DNA of 50,249 nt from M3007 sp044350415 (GCA_044350415.1 JBILHQ010000014.1:1-50249), one strand, 5' to 3'; shown: positions 23,582-33,115, counted from the first letter of the stretch. Numbers and translations: made by a program. The notes: generated from the letters alone by a model not told the origin.

Positions 23582-25450
23582 TTGAGGATTCTTAATCTTT
23601 TACTCCTGCTCATTTTTTGCAGTGCGCCACTATTGGCTCAAAATACCTTTCAACGCTATTTTACCTTACCTGATACCACATTATTGGGGAGGAAAATTAT
23701 CGAAACTTCCGATGGCAATATTGCAGTGACCAGCGTAACGGAAGTATTTGCCCCTAACCAGCAGGATCGGCTCTATGAAGGCGTATTAACCAAAATCACC
23801 CCGGAAGGCTCCATTGTTTGGAGTTTAAAATTCCTGCATGGGCCGGCACTGTTGGTTTATGTTGACGGTATGGAAGCGACGCCCGATGGCGGAATGATCG
23901 TGCTGGTAATGTCGAAGGACGATTACAGCAACAAATTCCACCCCAACATCGTAAAGGTCAGTGCGCAGGGAGTGGTGGAGTGGACCAAAACTATTCCGGG
24001 AACTACCTACTTTTACCTGAATGGCATCCTGCCGGTTACCGACGGTTTTTTGATAAGCGGTCTGAATTACAATACACATGGCACCATCGTGTTCAAAATC
24101 GACCATACTGGTACCATTCTTTGGGGAAAAAACATCAATAATATCCTGTTGGTGGCTAACCGGGCGGCGGAAGACCTGGAGGGCAATCTTTACCTTCCCG
24201 GCGGGCTCAATATCAATAATAGTGCACTGGGGTCAGTTTCGTGGCCATTATTGGTGAAGCTGGACAATATGGGTACAGTATTGTGGTCCAAAACCTACAC
24301 AGATCCTTTGTGGGGCAGCACGCCCGTTACGCCGTTCCAGCGCTTCCGGAAATGCCTGTTTCACCAGGATGGCCTGGTGCTTTTTTCCAACCATTTTTCG
24401 GCGCAAGAACTGGTGATGCTCCAAACGGATCTCGATGGCGTGCCATCCGTACAGAAGCGGTTCAGGATGAGTGGGGCCACTTCGTCATTCCCTGTCCTGA
24501 ACGCTTTTAGTGCCGAAGATGGCCATATTCTGGTGGGCACTTTTGACAGCCATTTGGAGAACAGGCCGGTATTGATGCAACTCACTGCAGCTTTAGAGAT
24601 GATCTGGATCAAGTCCTTTGGCAAAACCGGCGTGGATTTGTATACCTTTTCTGATATGCAAAGACACGGTGGGGACGAAGGGTTTTTGTTTACTGGCCCT
24701 TTTTACGAGAATGATCTTCAAAAAATCAGCGTGGTTAAAACAGATAAAGAGGGTGAATTTGCAGGCCGGTGTTGCGCCCGGGAGGAGGAAGTATTCCAGG
24801 GGTTGCTGGCAGTGGTAACTGCAGCCGATACCGTGTTAACAGAATTGCCCTGTCCGGCATTTGCAGATGGGATAGTTTACACCAAGTTGGTAACCGTCGA
24901 GAGTTTTCCGATATGTGCAGCACCGGCATCGGCAATGATCACCTTGTCGGACACACTGATATGCCCTGGTAGTTGTATTGAAGTAACAATGGTGAGTCCC
25001 GAACAAAATGGGGTGTATTCCTGGTCAATTCCCCATGCGATGCCCGATACCAGTACGGCCATCAATCCCGGACAAGTGTGTTTTGGCATACAGGGCGTGT
25101 ATCCGGTATACTTACGACAGGAAGGCTGTTTGATTGATTCGAGTCACCTGAATGTCGAGGGAAAGCCGGAGATGTTTCCGAATGCTTTTACACCCAATGG
25201 CGATGGGATCAACGATGTTTTTCAGCCCATTGGCCAATGCCCGGTAGAGGAGTACCGCCTTCAGGTGTACAACCGATGGGGTGCACAGATATTTGAATCG
25301 AAGTCGGTGAATGAAGGCTGGAATGGAGAAGTGGCCGGTGTGCCGGCTCCTGTGGACGTGTATATATATCAAGTAGCCTATTATTCGCATGTGAATGGGG
25401 TGCGCACGCTGTTGCACAATGCCAAAAAGGAAGTGACGCTTTTGCGATAG
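23582..25450 (+). CDS. Secreted T9SS type B protein with propeller-like repeats
   Basis: About 622 residues. No ATG precedes the secretion signal (NLLLLLIFCSAPLLAQ); I chose the TTG at 23582, which puts the signal at the N-terminus. The frame is open to another TTG at 23537. Residues about 25-400 contain repeated blade-like units (ITPEGSIVWSLKF, VSAQGVVEWTKTI, IDHTGTILWGKNI, LDNMGTVLWSKTY), suggesting a beta-propeller. A PKD/SprB-like segment precedes the type B sorting domain: FPNAFTPNGDGINDVF, YRLQVYNRWGAQIFES, GWNGEVAGVPAPVDVYIYQV. By family knowledge it is exported by the type IX system and attached to the surface. Specific function unknown. Confidence 0.82.
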   Translation: MRILNLLLLLIFCSAPLLAQNTFQRYFTLPDTTLLGRKIIETSDGNIAVTSVTEVFAPNQQDRLYEGVLTKITPEGSIVWSLKFLHGPALLVYVDGMEATPDGGMIVLVMSKDDYSNKFHPNIVKVSAQGVVEWTKTIPGTTYFYLNGILPVTDGFLISGLNYNTHGTIVFKIDHTGTILWGKNINNILLVANRAAEDLEGNLYLPGGLNINNSALGSVSWPLLVKLDNMGTVLWSKTYTDPLWGSTPVTPFQRFRKCLFHQDGLVLFSNHFSAQELVMLQTDLDGVPSVQKRFRMSGATSSFPVLNAFSAEDGHILVGTFDSHLENRPVLMQLTAALEMIWIKSFGKTGVDLYTFSDMQRHGGDEGFLFTGPFYENDLQKISVVKTDKEGEFAGRCCAREEEVFQGLLAVVTAADTVLTELPCPAFADGIVYTKLVTVESFPICAAPASAMITLSDTLICPGSCIEVTMVSPEQNGVYSWSIPHAMPDTSTAINPGQVCFGIQGVYPVYLRQEGCLIDSSHLNVEGKPEMFPNAFTPNGDGINDVFQPIGQCPVEEYRLQVYNRWGAQIFESKSVNEGWNGEVAGVPAPVDVYIYQVAYYSHVNGVRTLLHNAKKEVTLLR

Positions 25451-25622
25451 ACTATTGTTGACATTGAAACGTTCTATGGAAGATTTGTTAATAAAGGAGA
25501 TTTTCCGGCCAATAATTAGCCTTTTTTGTTAATCTACCATCGATTTCTGAAAAAATTCATACTATTGCATGCACTAGTGCTGCATCCACCGAATAACCTG
25601 TGAATAATAAATTGTCACTTTG

Positions 25623-26069
25623 ATGAAGCCATTACTTTTATTTATTACTTTTCTTGTCTTTACTGCATCACCGGTTTTTAGCCAAGATGCGGAGGAAAAG
25701 GCCGTAAAAGAAGCATTGGAAGGGGCTGGTACTGCTTCGGGCACGCAATCGTGGTCGGAGGTGTCCAAGAACTTCTGGATACTCGATAATAACACCATCG
25801 TTTACAGCAGTTTTATGGATGGCAAATTTATTGAACTGCGTGCTGATCAAATGCAGGCATCAGGTGATTTACCCGCAGACTCGCCTGCTATAGTATCACA
25901 ATCCAACCACCAAATCGCGGTGAATGGCAACATGGCTTCGGCAACCTTTGATCAATTAAGAACCGGTGCTAACGGAGAGAAAGTCTATTCGCATGAGATG
26001 GCATTACTGGAAAAAATTGGCGGGGCGTGGAAAATCCACCTCGCTACTATTCATCGGTATCTTCCCTGA
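25623..26069 (+). CDS. Secreted 148-residue protein, tandem family copy 1
   Basis: Signal peptide (about 1-20, ending PVFSQ) then a roughly 128-residue domain. It shares with the three downstream copies a W-I/L-L/M-D motif (FWILDNN), an NGNMASATFDQ block, SHEMALLEK and the terminal WKIHLATIHRYLP. Length, the secreted location and the pattern of helix, strands and terminal W-K-I-H fit an NTF2/SnoaL-like (DUF4440-type) alpha+beta cone, which is inference. ATG 25623 is preferred over the TTG one codon earlier. This is the most divergent copy, with a longer loop near residues 35-45. Confidence 0.75.
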   Translation: MKPLLLFITFLVFTASPVFSQDAEEKAVKEALEGAGTASGTQSWSEVSKNFWILDNNTIVYSSFMDGKFIELRADQMQASGDLPADSPAIVSQSNHQIAVNGNMASATFDQLRTGANGEKVYSHEMALLEKIGGAWKIHLATIHRYLP

Positions 26070-26123
26070 TATGGAAAATTAATCAGTCCTCTATTCACCA
26101 ATACCTTCCATAATATTCCCTCT

Positions 26124-26573
26124 ATGAAATCCTTACTCCTCCCCCTCGTGTTTTTCCTCCTTGCGATATCCACTGGTTTCTGTCAAAGTGCCGATGAGGC
26201 GGCGCTTAAGAATATCATCGAGTCTGAAACGCAGGCATTCACACACCAGTCTTTTGCCGATGTGGTGCAATTGTTCTGGTTGCTGGATGACAAGACCAGG
26301 GCCTACGTCACGATTGCTGACGGCACCCAAATATTTGCCGACCAATCGGATCTTCTGGCCAATACATCCGTACCACCGCCGGGGCATGCCACCTTTATAA
26401 AAACAAATTACCGATTTATCATAAACGGGAATATTGCCTCATCCACTTACGATCAGGTGGTCACAATAACAGCAACTGGCGACAAAATATATTCCCACGA
26501 AATGCATATTTTTCAAAAATCAGATGGGCTATGGAAAATCCATTTGTCATCTGTTCATCAATATATTCCTTGA
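26124..26573 (+). CDS. Secreted 149-residue protein, tandem family copy 2
   Basis: Signal peptide ending TGFCQ, then IIESETQAFTHQSFADV, FWLLDDKTRAYV, VPPPGHATF, INGNIASSTYDQVVTITATGDKIYSHEMHIF and the end WKIHLSSVHQYIP. It starts 54 nt after copy 1 and ends 11 nt before copy 3, so copies 1-3 are probably one transcript. It keeps both histidines (SHE and SVH) that look like possible pocket residues. Function unknown. Confidence 0.78.
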   Translation: MKSLLLPLVFFLLAISTGFCQSADEAALKNIIESETQAFTHQSFADVVQLFWLLDDKTRAYVTIADGTQIFADQSDLLANTSVPPPGHATFIKTNYRFIINGNIASSTYDQVVTITATGDKIYSHEMHIFQKSDGLWKIHLSSVHQYIP

Positions 26574-26584
26574 TATCTTTCAAC

Positions 26585-27034
26585 ATGAAATCATTGCCTT
26601 GTTTCCCCGTGTTTTTTATTTTTTCCACTTCCCTTCTATTCGGCCAAAGTGCCGAGGAAGCCGTTCTGAAAAAAATTATCGAATCAGAAACCAATGCGTT
26701 CGCTAGCGTGTCGTTGGCTGGTGTGGGAAAAACATATTGGCTGCTGGATGAAAAGACCAGCCTGAATGTGACTACCTTCGACAGCACCCATTTTCAGGTA
26801 AGAAAAGATGATTTTCTGCAAAATACGGAAGTACCGCCTGCCGGACATGCCACGGTGGAAAAAAGCAATTTCCATTTTATCATCCAGGGCGACATGGCAT
26901 CAGCGACCTACGATCAGATGGTTACCCTCACTGCAACAGGCGACAAACTCCCTTCCAGGGAAATGCATATTTTCCATAACGTGGATGATATGTGGAAAAT
27001 CCACTTGTCGTTGGCGCCCCAAATTGGACAGTAG
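26585..27034 (+). CDS. Secreted 149-residue protein, tandem family copy 3
   Basis: Read from ATG 26585, which gives a signal peptide (FPVFFIFSTSLLFGQ) and the same length as the neighbours; a longer frame from 26531 only overlaps copy 2. It shares IIESETNAFA, YWLLDEKTS, VPPAGHATVEKSNFHFII, MASATYDQMVTLTATGDKL and MWKIHLS with copy 2. Two positions differ: SHE is SRE, and the terminal SVH is replaced by LAP, so both conserved histidines are lost. This may be a diverging or decaying copy. Confidence 0.75.
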   Translation: MKSLPCFPVFFIFSTSLLFGQSAEEAVLKKIIESETNAFASVSLAGVGKTYWLLDEKTSLNVTTFDSTHFQVRKDDFLQNTEVPPAGHATVEKSNFHFIIQGDMASATYDQMVTLTATGDKLPSREMHIFHNVDDMWKIHLSLAPQIGQ

Positions 27035-27111
27035 CGCAGTATGCAAAAGCAGGCAAAGCGCAGCAACACGAACGACCCTTTCGCTCAGGGATAAAATGGT
27101 TATCTAAACAC

Positions 27112-27561
27112 ATGAAATTCTCACTTATATTCTTTGCAATTACCCTCTACTCTATTACCCCTGCCTTTAGTCAAAATCCGGAAGAAGTTGCTATTCGGGC
27201 GCTAATTGAGGCCGAAACACAGGCATTTGTCAATCATTCCTTTGCGGATGTAGCCAAAATGTTCTGGATCATGGATGACAAAACCATGCTGAATGTCACC
27301 GGACCCGATGGCTCCCACGTCCAGATACTGGCGGAAGAAATCCTGGAGCGAACAGATGCGCCCCCACCCAACCACGCCAAAGTAGTCAAATCCAACTTTC
27401 ACTATATGGTTAATGGCAATATGGCCGCCGCCTATAACGACCAGGTGGTCACCATCCAAGAAACCGGTTTTATCCTCTATTCCAGCGAAGTGCGGATCAT
27501 GGAAAAGGTGGATGGGATTTGGAAGATACACTTGTCGTCGGTGCATCATTTTGAACAGTAA
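27112..27561 (+). CDS. Secreted 149-residue protein, tandem family copy 4
   Basis: ATG 27112 begins a signal peptide (FFAITLYSITPAFSQ); the open frame further upstream runs back into copy 3. It has LIEAETQAFVNHSFADV, FWIMDDKTMLNV, APPPNHAKVVKSNFHYMVNGNMAAAY, NDQVVTIQETG and the end WKIHLSSVHHFEQ. It follows copy 3 by 77 nt. Its stop codon directly abuts the stop of the convergent regulator gene with no base between them, so no separate terminator fits there. Confidence 0.77.
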   Translation: MKFSLIFFAITLYSITPAFSQNPEEVAIRALIEAETQAFVNHSFADVAKMFWIMDDKTMLNVTGPDGSHVQILAEEILERTDAPPPNHAKVVKSNFHYMVNGNMAAAYNDQVVTIQETGFILYSSEVRIMEKVDGIWKIHLSSVHHFEQ

Positions 27562-30480
27562 TCAAATACCCATGATAAAATCATTCAAATGTGCATCATT
27601 CGGTAAATTCGCTCTTTTGCGAAGGCGGTAGCGGCTGGCCTCAACACCCCGGACTGAAATATTCATCAGCGGGGCAATTTCTTTGGTGGTGAGGTTCATC
27701 CGCAGGTACGCACAGAGTTTGTGATCGTTGGGGCTGAGTTGCGGGTGTTTTTCCCGGAGACGTTTGAGGAAATCGACATGGACCTGATCGAAATGGAAAG
27801 CAAACTGCTGCCAGTCTTCATCGAGTTTTTGGTCGAAGTTGAGGAGGTTGAGCAATTGCTGGATCTCGCGTTTGACTTCCGGAGTAGCTGATTTTTCCAA
27901 AATCTGGTTTAGGGTTTCACTGATCGACACCAGCATCTCCCCTTTTTGCACCAAGTGCATGGTTGCAGATGCCAGTTCCTGGTTTTTGAACTGGATTTCT
28001 GCCTCCAGCTTTTCATTTTCCACTTCCATCAGCGTGGCTCGGGTCGCTTCGACCGTGCGGAGATGTTCTTCTTCTTTTTGCTGGTGGCGTTCGGTCAGCA
28101 CTGCTTTTTCCCGTTCAAAACGTTGCTTCTGCCGGTACCATAATCCGGTGAGTATACCCAACAGCGCCATCCAATAAAACCCAAATGCCCAAGCACTGGC
28201 ATACCACGGCGGCCTTATGACGAAACGGTAAAACAGCACAGGGCCTTCTGTACCACCCGCACGGCGCGCCTGCACCATAAAAGTATATTTGCCGGGATTC
28301 AGGTTAGTCACAATCCGCTCGGGTGTTGCCGACCACTCGGACCAGGCTTTGTCCATGCCTTTAAGTTGGGTGCGGTAGGTAATAAAATTAGGTTCGCCAA
28401 AGTCAACTGCAGAAAATGCAAACCGGAGATTGTTCTGGACGGCACTTAATTCAGGCACCATACCGGAAGGTTGTTCGCTTACTAAAACCCCGTTTTCTGA
28501 AAAACTACCGTCAAAAATAACCGAATCATTGCCGGAACTCATACTCACACTGCTCAAAATAATCTGTGGTAAAGTTTCAGCATGGCGATCGGCGGCAGGA
28601 TTGTAATGGATAAACCCCTGTTCGGTTCCAATAAATACATTTTCAGCGTCGTAAGGATAAATGAATTCAAAACCAGCAACCATTCTTTCACTGAGTTCCG
28701 GAAAAATTTGTTTGTCAACTGTCTTTTTTAATCCAAAATCATCAACCACCAGCATTCCCACTTCATGATCGGCCTTATACCAGATATTCCCTCTTTTGTC
28801 CTGACATAAATATTTAATCCAACGACCCGGGCCCAGTACCTGGTTGAACAGCGTATCGGGCACAAAAGCGTCTTTAGCAGGTTCGTATTGGTAAACACCT
28901 TTGGTGGTACCCACTACTGCTTTGCCGGAAATACAGAACACATAATTATTCAGGTCAGCCGGCAATCCCTGAGCTGAATTGTAAAATTTTACCTGGATTT
29001 TATGGATATTTGCAGGCGACCATTCAACGCGGTAGAGTCCGCGATAGGGATGCGACACCCAGGTATAGCCCCGTTCATCTTTCACCATGACCCGGCACGA
29101 TTCCTTCAATTCGGCAAATTGGTGTGTATAAGTCCATCCAGCCGCAGTTTTCCGGTACAAAACAAGGCCGGAATACGTTCCTGCCAGCATATACGCCGCA
29201 TTTAAAGGCACAAAAGTCCAGGCGCCCTGCACCTCCGGCATTCGGTTGGCATTATCGCCATTCATCTTAAAAACACCTTCGTGGTGCCCGAGCAGCAACT
29301 GCCCACCCACTTCATTCAGCCCCCAAACCTGTCCGTCGGTATTGGCTACTTTTTTAAAACAGGGCGATTGCTCCGGGTCATAAAAGGATTGCCAGGGCGT
29401 CTGATACAAGCCATTGGACACGCCGAGGTAAAAACGACCTCCCGACACCGCAGCAGCGTAACCGGTTCCTTCCAAATTCCCATCAGGATTAATAGTAGTA
29501 AACCGGGCACCGAGATCCACACAATCAATACCGTTGTCGAGACCCAGCCATACTTTGCCCGACCGATCGGCAAAAACATGCAGGATATTGGCATTTTTCA
29601 GGCCATTGGTTTTGTCTAAATGCCGCACCATCCTGCCTTTGGCATCAAGGGCCAGCAGGCCATACAGGGAAGTGCCTATTGCCAGATCGCCGTTGTCCAA
29701 ACGCGCAGCGGCGTAAATTCTTTTTTCGCGCAACAAGGCATCATGCGGCGTAACCCAAGGGGTGACCCGTCCATTTTGCATCGAAAAAATACCATTTTTC
29801 AAGGTTGTCAGCAAAACCGTATCGCCCGGCAGCGCAATCGCCGAGGTCACTGTACTTTTTAAATCGGGTAATTGTAAAAAAGAAGAGAATTGTCCATTTT
29901 CGTACCGCCATAACTCAGAAACTTCTTTTTGTAAAAACAAACCCTGCGGCGTAGCAAACATGGCGGTCAAAGGCATACCCGACACCAGGACCTTCAGGGT
30001 GTGTCCATCATAAGCAAACACCTCCTGATCGGTGCGAAAAAGCACCGTTGGGCCCGACAAAACAATATCCCACACATCGGCAAAATTCCTTTGGCCTTCG
30101 GGGAGTATTGCAGTAAGTGAGTGATATTCCAGCCGGCCTTTCGCATCAGGAAAAAAGTATCCCAGCTCACCCTGCGCACCGGCGAAGATGCGCCCGTCGG
30201 GGTGGATCAATAGCGAACGAACGATCGTATGGTTAGCTACCGGGAACAGAGACCAGTATACCCCGTCGAAACGCAACAACCCTTCATTGTTCGCGCACCA
30301 GATCAGTCCACGCGCATCCTGCGCGATTTCCCAGTTTTGGGTACCTGCCTTGTACTGATGTTTGGTAAAATGCCGTACCGGTGGAATACCGAGATTGATG
30401 CTTTGGGCCGGGAGGGTACTTTCGATCATCGTCAAAAAGACAAACCCAACGACCCAAATTTGTTTATTTACTTTGTTCAT
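27562..30480 (-). CDS. One-protein glycan sensor/regulator: propeller, Y_Y_Y, TM, LuxR-type HTH
   Basis: 972 residues from ATG 30480 (a GTG lies three codons earlier). Order: signal sequence (about 1-25); periplasmic beta-propeller repeats (about 45-640: ARGLIWCANNEGLLRFDG, SGKVWLGLDNGIDCVD, RGYTWVSHPYRGLYRV, RGNIWYKADHEVGML); Y_Y_Y domain (about 670-750: YRTQLKGMDKAWSEWS, LNPGKYTFMVQARRAG); one membrane helix (AFGFYWMALLGILTGLWY); a coiled coil of about 110 residues; and a LuxR-type HTH at the end (LSPNDHKLCAYLRMNLTTKEIAPLMNISVRGVEASRYRLRKR). It has no kinase or receiver domain. Family knowledge: such proteins sense oligosaccharides in the periplasm and bind DNA directly, as SusR does. Its place next to the glucan locus makes it the likely activator of the genes from 31048 on. 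Confidence 0.88.
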   Translation of the reverse strand: MNKVNKQIWVVGFVFLTMIESTLPAQSINLGIPPVRHFTKHQYKAGTQNWEIAQDARGLIWCANNEGLLRFDGVYWSLFPVANHTIVRSLLIHPDGRIFAGAQGELGYFFPDAKGRLEYHSLTAILPEGQRNFADVWDIVLSGPTVLFRTDQEVFAYDGHTLKVLVSGMPLTAMFATPQGLFLQKEVSELWRYENGQFSSFLQLPDLKSTVTSAIALPGDTVLLTTLKNGIFSMQNGRVTPWVTPHDALLREKRIYAAARLDNGDLAIGTSLYGLLALDAKGRMVRHLDKTNGLKNANILHVFADRSGKVWLGLDNGIDCVDLGARFTTINPDGNLEGTGYAAAVSGGRFYLGVSNGLYQTPWQSFYDPEQSPCFKKVANTDGQVWGLNEVGGQLLLGHHEGVFKMNGDNANRMPEVQGAWTFVPLNAAYMLAGTYSGLVLYRKTAAGWTYTHQFAELKESCRVMVKDERGYTWVSHPYRGLYRVEWSPANIHKIQVKFYNSAQGLPADLNNYVFCISGKAVVGTTKGVYQYEPAKDAFVPDTLFNQVLGPGRWIKYLCQDKRGNIWYKADHEVGMLVVDDFGLKKTVDKQIFPELSERMVAGFEFIYPYDAENVFIGTEQGFIHYNPAADRHAETLPQIILSSVSMSSGNDSVIFDGSFSENGVLVSEQPSGMVPELSAVQNNLRFAFSAVDFGEPNFITYRTQLKGMDKAWSEWSATPERIVTNLNPGKYTFMVQARRAGGTEGPVLFYRFVIRPPWYASAWAFGFYWMALLGILTGLWYRQKQRFEREKAVLTERHQQKEEEHLRTVEATRATLMEVENEKLEAEIQFKNQELASATMHLVQKGEMLVSISETLNQILEKSATPEVKREIQQLLNLLNFDQKLDEDWQQFAFHFDQVHVDFLKRLREKHPQLSPNDHKLCAYLRMNLTTKEIAPLMNISVRGVEASRYRLRKRANLPNDAHLNDFIMGI

Positions 30481-31047
30481 GATGCCCACGGGTCACAAGG
30501 TTAACACAGGAAGGAAGGTTTATGATTGATTCGATTTAATCATAAATCTGAATACCTGCTAATCATAAATGATTAACTTTGAATACCACCTTTCACTATT
30601 GGTTGCCCTGAAGAACACAATATACGTTCCCGGTGACAATTTTGCAGCATCAAAAGTGATCTGCGTTACCCTATCTGTTAAAATCATTTGAAAAATTTGA
30701 TCCCCAAGTTGATTGAATAAAATCATTTTCCAATATAACTGACTTTCTCAAAAAAAATATTATTAAATCACAATATATTCATAAAAATAAAACAAGAGGA
30801 GATAGAACTAAGTTTAAGAAAAGAGGTGGCTTGTTACTTCAAAATCGCGAATCGCCCCCTACCTTCCCTGTACAAAACCACAAAGTTAACAAATTTCACC
30901 TGTCGTAGTCATATTGTACTGCAAATCTTTAGCTGTTGTAGTCATCACGTGGTATTAAATTGCTTCAACGAGTTTAATTTTTTGCACTTTTGCGATAAAT
31001 AATGCTTACCAACTAAATTTTGTTCTAATTTTCTAAACTTGATTTGT
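30481..31047. other. 567-nt divergent intergenic region of the glucan locus
   Basis: It separates the regulator (minus) from the CBM protein (plus). It contains the orphan sorting domain and then about 300 AT-rich nt (30748-31047) that must hold the promoter of the CBM protein and probably the regulator's binding site. TTAATTTTTTG and AAATTTTG stretches near 30977-31023 are weak promoter candidates. No clear operator was picked out by eye. Confidence 0.6.
30559..30726 (-). pseudogene. Orphan T9SS type A sorting domain (gene fragment)
   Basis: A 55-codon frame, open for about seven more codons upstream before a stop, reads MILFNQLGDQIFQ, then ITFDAAKLSPGTYIVFF and ends RWYSKLIIYD. This is the pattern of the C-terminal type A secretion signal (L.N.LG..., LSPGTYIV, ..KLII). 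The cargo part that should precede it is absent, so it is the tail of a lost gene. It is too short to be secreted by itself. Confidence 0.7.
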
Positions 31048-33099
31048 ATGAAACAAATGTACTTCGTGTTATGCCTGATTTGTAGTGTTGTAGTCAACAT
31101 GCAGGCACAAACGACTATTTTGGACTTCGAAACAGCTGAAACCAGTACTTCTTTCCAGTATTTTGGCAGCCCGCTTGATGGATCCCTCAACCAAACCATT
31201 GCCAATCCTGCCCCTGCCGGCATCAACACCAGCAGCATGGTGGCAAAATTCACCAAACCTGCCGTTGCCGAAGTTTGGGCAGGCGCATTCTCCAATCCTA
31301 ACCCAACAGTACCGGTAGTATTGGCGGGCAATTCCAAAGTGACCGTGAAGGTCTGGATGGATCATATCGGCAACCTGACCCTCAAATTAGAAAACTCCGG
31401 CAATGGCGGTACTAACTGGGCGCTCACTACTGCCAATACAAAAGTGAACGAGTGGGAAGAATTATCTTTTGACATCAACCTGCCCTCCATCGATGCACCG
31501 AACAATACTGCATCAGGGTTTACCTACAATACGGTAACCTTGTTTTTTGACTTTGGTACCGGCGGTACTGGCACTGATGTAGTGTCCTATTTCGACGATG
31601 TGGTCGCAGTACCAGGCGCAGGTGTCACCACCAATATCCTCGATTTTGAAGCCGCACCAACCAGTGCCGGATTCCAGTATTTCGGCAGCGCACTCGACGG
31701 TACACTCGCAGAGATCATCAACAACCCCAATGCTTCCGGAATCAATACCAGCACCAAAGTAACCAAATATGTGAAACCGGGTGTATCCCAGGTTTGGGCT
31801 GGTGCATTTTCAACACCAGACTTAAGCACCCTGATCGATCTGAGTGGTGGCGGAAAAGTATGTGTAAAAGTACACATGGACCACATTGGCAATCTCGCAT
31901 TGAAACTCGAAGGCTCCACCTCTGCACAACCCAACTGGATTCAGCAGGTTTCCAACACAAAAGTTGGTGAGTGGGAAGAATTATGTTTCGACGTCAATTT
32001 GCCTTCATTGGAAGCGCCCAATACCCCTGCTACCGGATCTTTCGTGAGAGCAGTGCTGTTTTTTGATTTCGGCGTTGCCGGTACAGGTACCGATGTTACT
32101 TCGTATGTCGATGATATCGTGGTGAAAAGCGGCGGCGGACCAGCTATCCGTACGGTGAATTTCGAAGTGGACATGAACAACTATGCATCCAATTTCGATA
32201 AAGTATACATTAGTGGCTCTTTCAACAACTGGGCGGGCGATGCCAATCCATTGCTTGATCCGGAATTCGACGGTATCTTCAAAGGCAGCATTACTGTTCC
32301 TGTAGGTACTTATGAGTACAAAATCACCTTAGACAACTGGACTGCACAAGAGCAGTTTATTGGTACCGAAGAGTGCACCAAAACGGACCCGTCAGGCCAG
32401 TTTGTGAACCGCCTGTTGTTGGTAAGCGCGAATGCCGACTTGCCACGGTTCTGTTTTAATTCCTGCTATAAATGCGGCGAAGAAATAAAACTGTCCTTCA
32501 AACTCGGCATGGGCGGCGTAACGCCTAATCCCGATGGTGTATGGTTGGCTGGCGGCGGCAATTTTGACGTTCCAGGCGGCAAATACAAAATGAAAGATGC
32601 CAATGGAGACGGTATTTATGAATTGACCGTTCCCCGCAAACGCGCTTTCCAGTCCCACTTTACTTTCGCCAACGGCCCTTGCCCTGATTACAGCTGCAAA
32701 GAAGATCTGACAGGTCTCCCGTGCGGCGACCCTAACAATTACAACGACCGTTTCCTTTCGGCTGTACAAACTGACACGGTGATCGCTACTTGCTTCGGTG
32801 CATGTTACACTAACGCAACATGTACTTCCGGCACCCACTCAGCAATTGCCGATTTCACCTTGTTTGAAATTGTGGGTAATCCACCGGCAGCCGATCATGC
32901 TGTTTTGGTTTTTGGCAGCGATGTCAATGCTGCCAAATCTATCCTCGTTACCAATACCCTGGGCCAGTTAGTGCACCAATGGGAAGTGAATGCCGATGCA
33001 GAGAACTTTGACCTGCCAACAAGTGATTTCAGCAGCGGTGTTTATTTGGTGACAGTGAAAGCTGGAAACCGGTTTTATACGAGAAAATTGGTGAAATAA
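31048..33099 (+). CDS. Multi-CBM surface protein with T9SS type A sorting domain
   Basis: 683 residues from ATG 31048. Signal peptide to about residue 21 (NMQAQ). Two tandem domains of about 170 residues follow (about 22-190 and 194-362), each with ILDFE, FQYFG..LDG.L, VWAGAFS, MDHIGNL.LKLE, EWEEL.FD.NLPS and SY.DD(V/I)V: a jelly-roll carbohydrate-binding fold by inference. Next is an E-set/CBM48-like domain (about 368-470: VYISGSFNNWAGDANPLLD, VPVGTYEYKITLDNW), then a related one (about 478-590: GVWLAGGGNFDVPGGKYKM) and a type A sorting domain (ILVTNTLGQLVHQW, FSSGVYLVTVKAG, FYTRKLVK). No catalytic domain is visible. Just upstream of susCD, it is probably an extracellular glucan-binding protein. 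Confidence 0.82.
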   Translation: MKQMYFVLCLICSVVVNMQAQTTILDFETAETSTSFQYFGSPLDGSLNQTIANPAPAGINTSSMVAKFTKPAVAEVWAGAFSNPNPTVPVVLAGNSKVTVKVWMDHIGNLTLKLENSGNGGTNWALTTANTKVNEWEELSFDINLPSIDAPNNTASGFTYNTVTLFFDFGTGGTGTDVVSYFDDVVAVPGAGVTTNILDFEAAPTSAGFQYFGSALDGTLAEIINNPNASGINTSTKVTKYVKPGVSQVWAGAFSTPDLSTLIDLSGGGKVCVKVHMDHIGNLALKLEGSTSAQPNWIQQVSNTKVGEWEELCFDVNLPSLEAPNTPATGSFVRAVLFFDFGVAGTGTDVTSYVDDIVVKSGGGPAIRTVNFEVDMNNYASNFDKVYISGSFNNWAGDANPLLDPEFDGIFKGSITVPVGTYEYKITLDNWTAQEQFIGTEECTKTDPSGQFVNRLLLVSANADLPRFCFNSCYKCGEEIKLSFKLGMGGVTPNPDGVWLAGGGNFDVPGGKYKMKDANGDGIYELTVPRKRAFQSHFTFANGPCPDYSCKEDLTGLPCGDPNNYNDRFLSAVQTDTVIATCFGACYTNATCTSGTHSAIADFTLFEIVGNPPAADHAVLVFGSDVNAAKSILVTNTLGQLVHQWEVNADAENFDLPTSDFSSGVYLVTVKAGNRFYTRKLVK

Positions 33100-33115
33100 G
33101 ATTCCAATTTCATAC

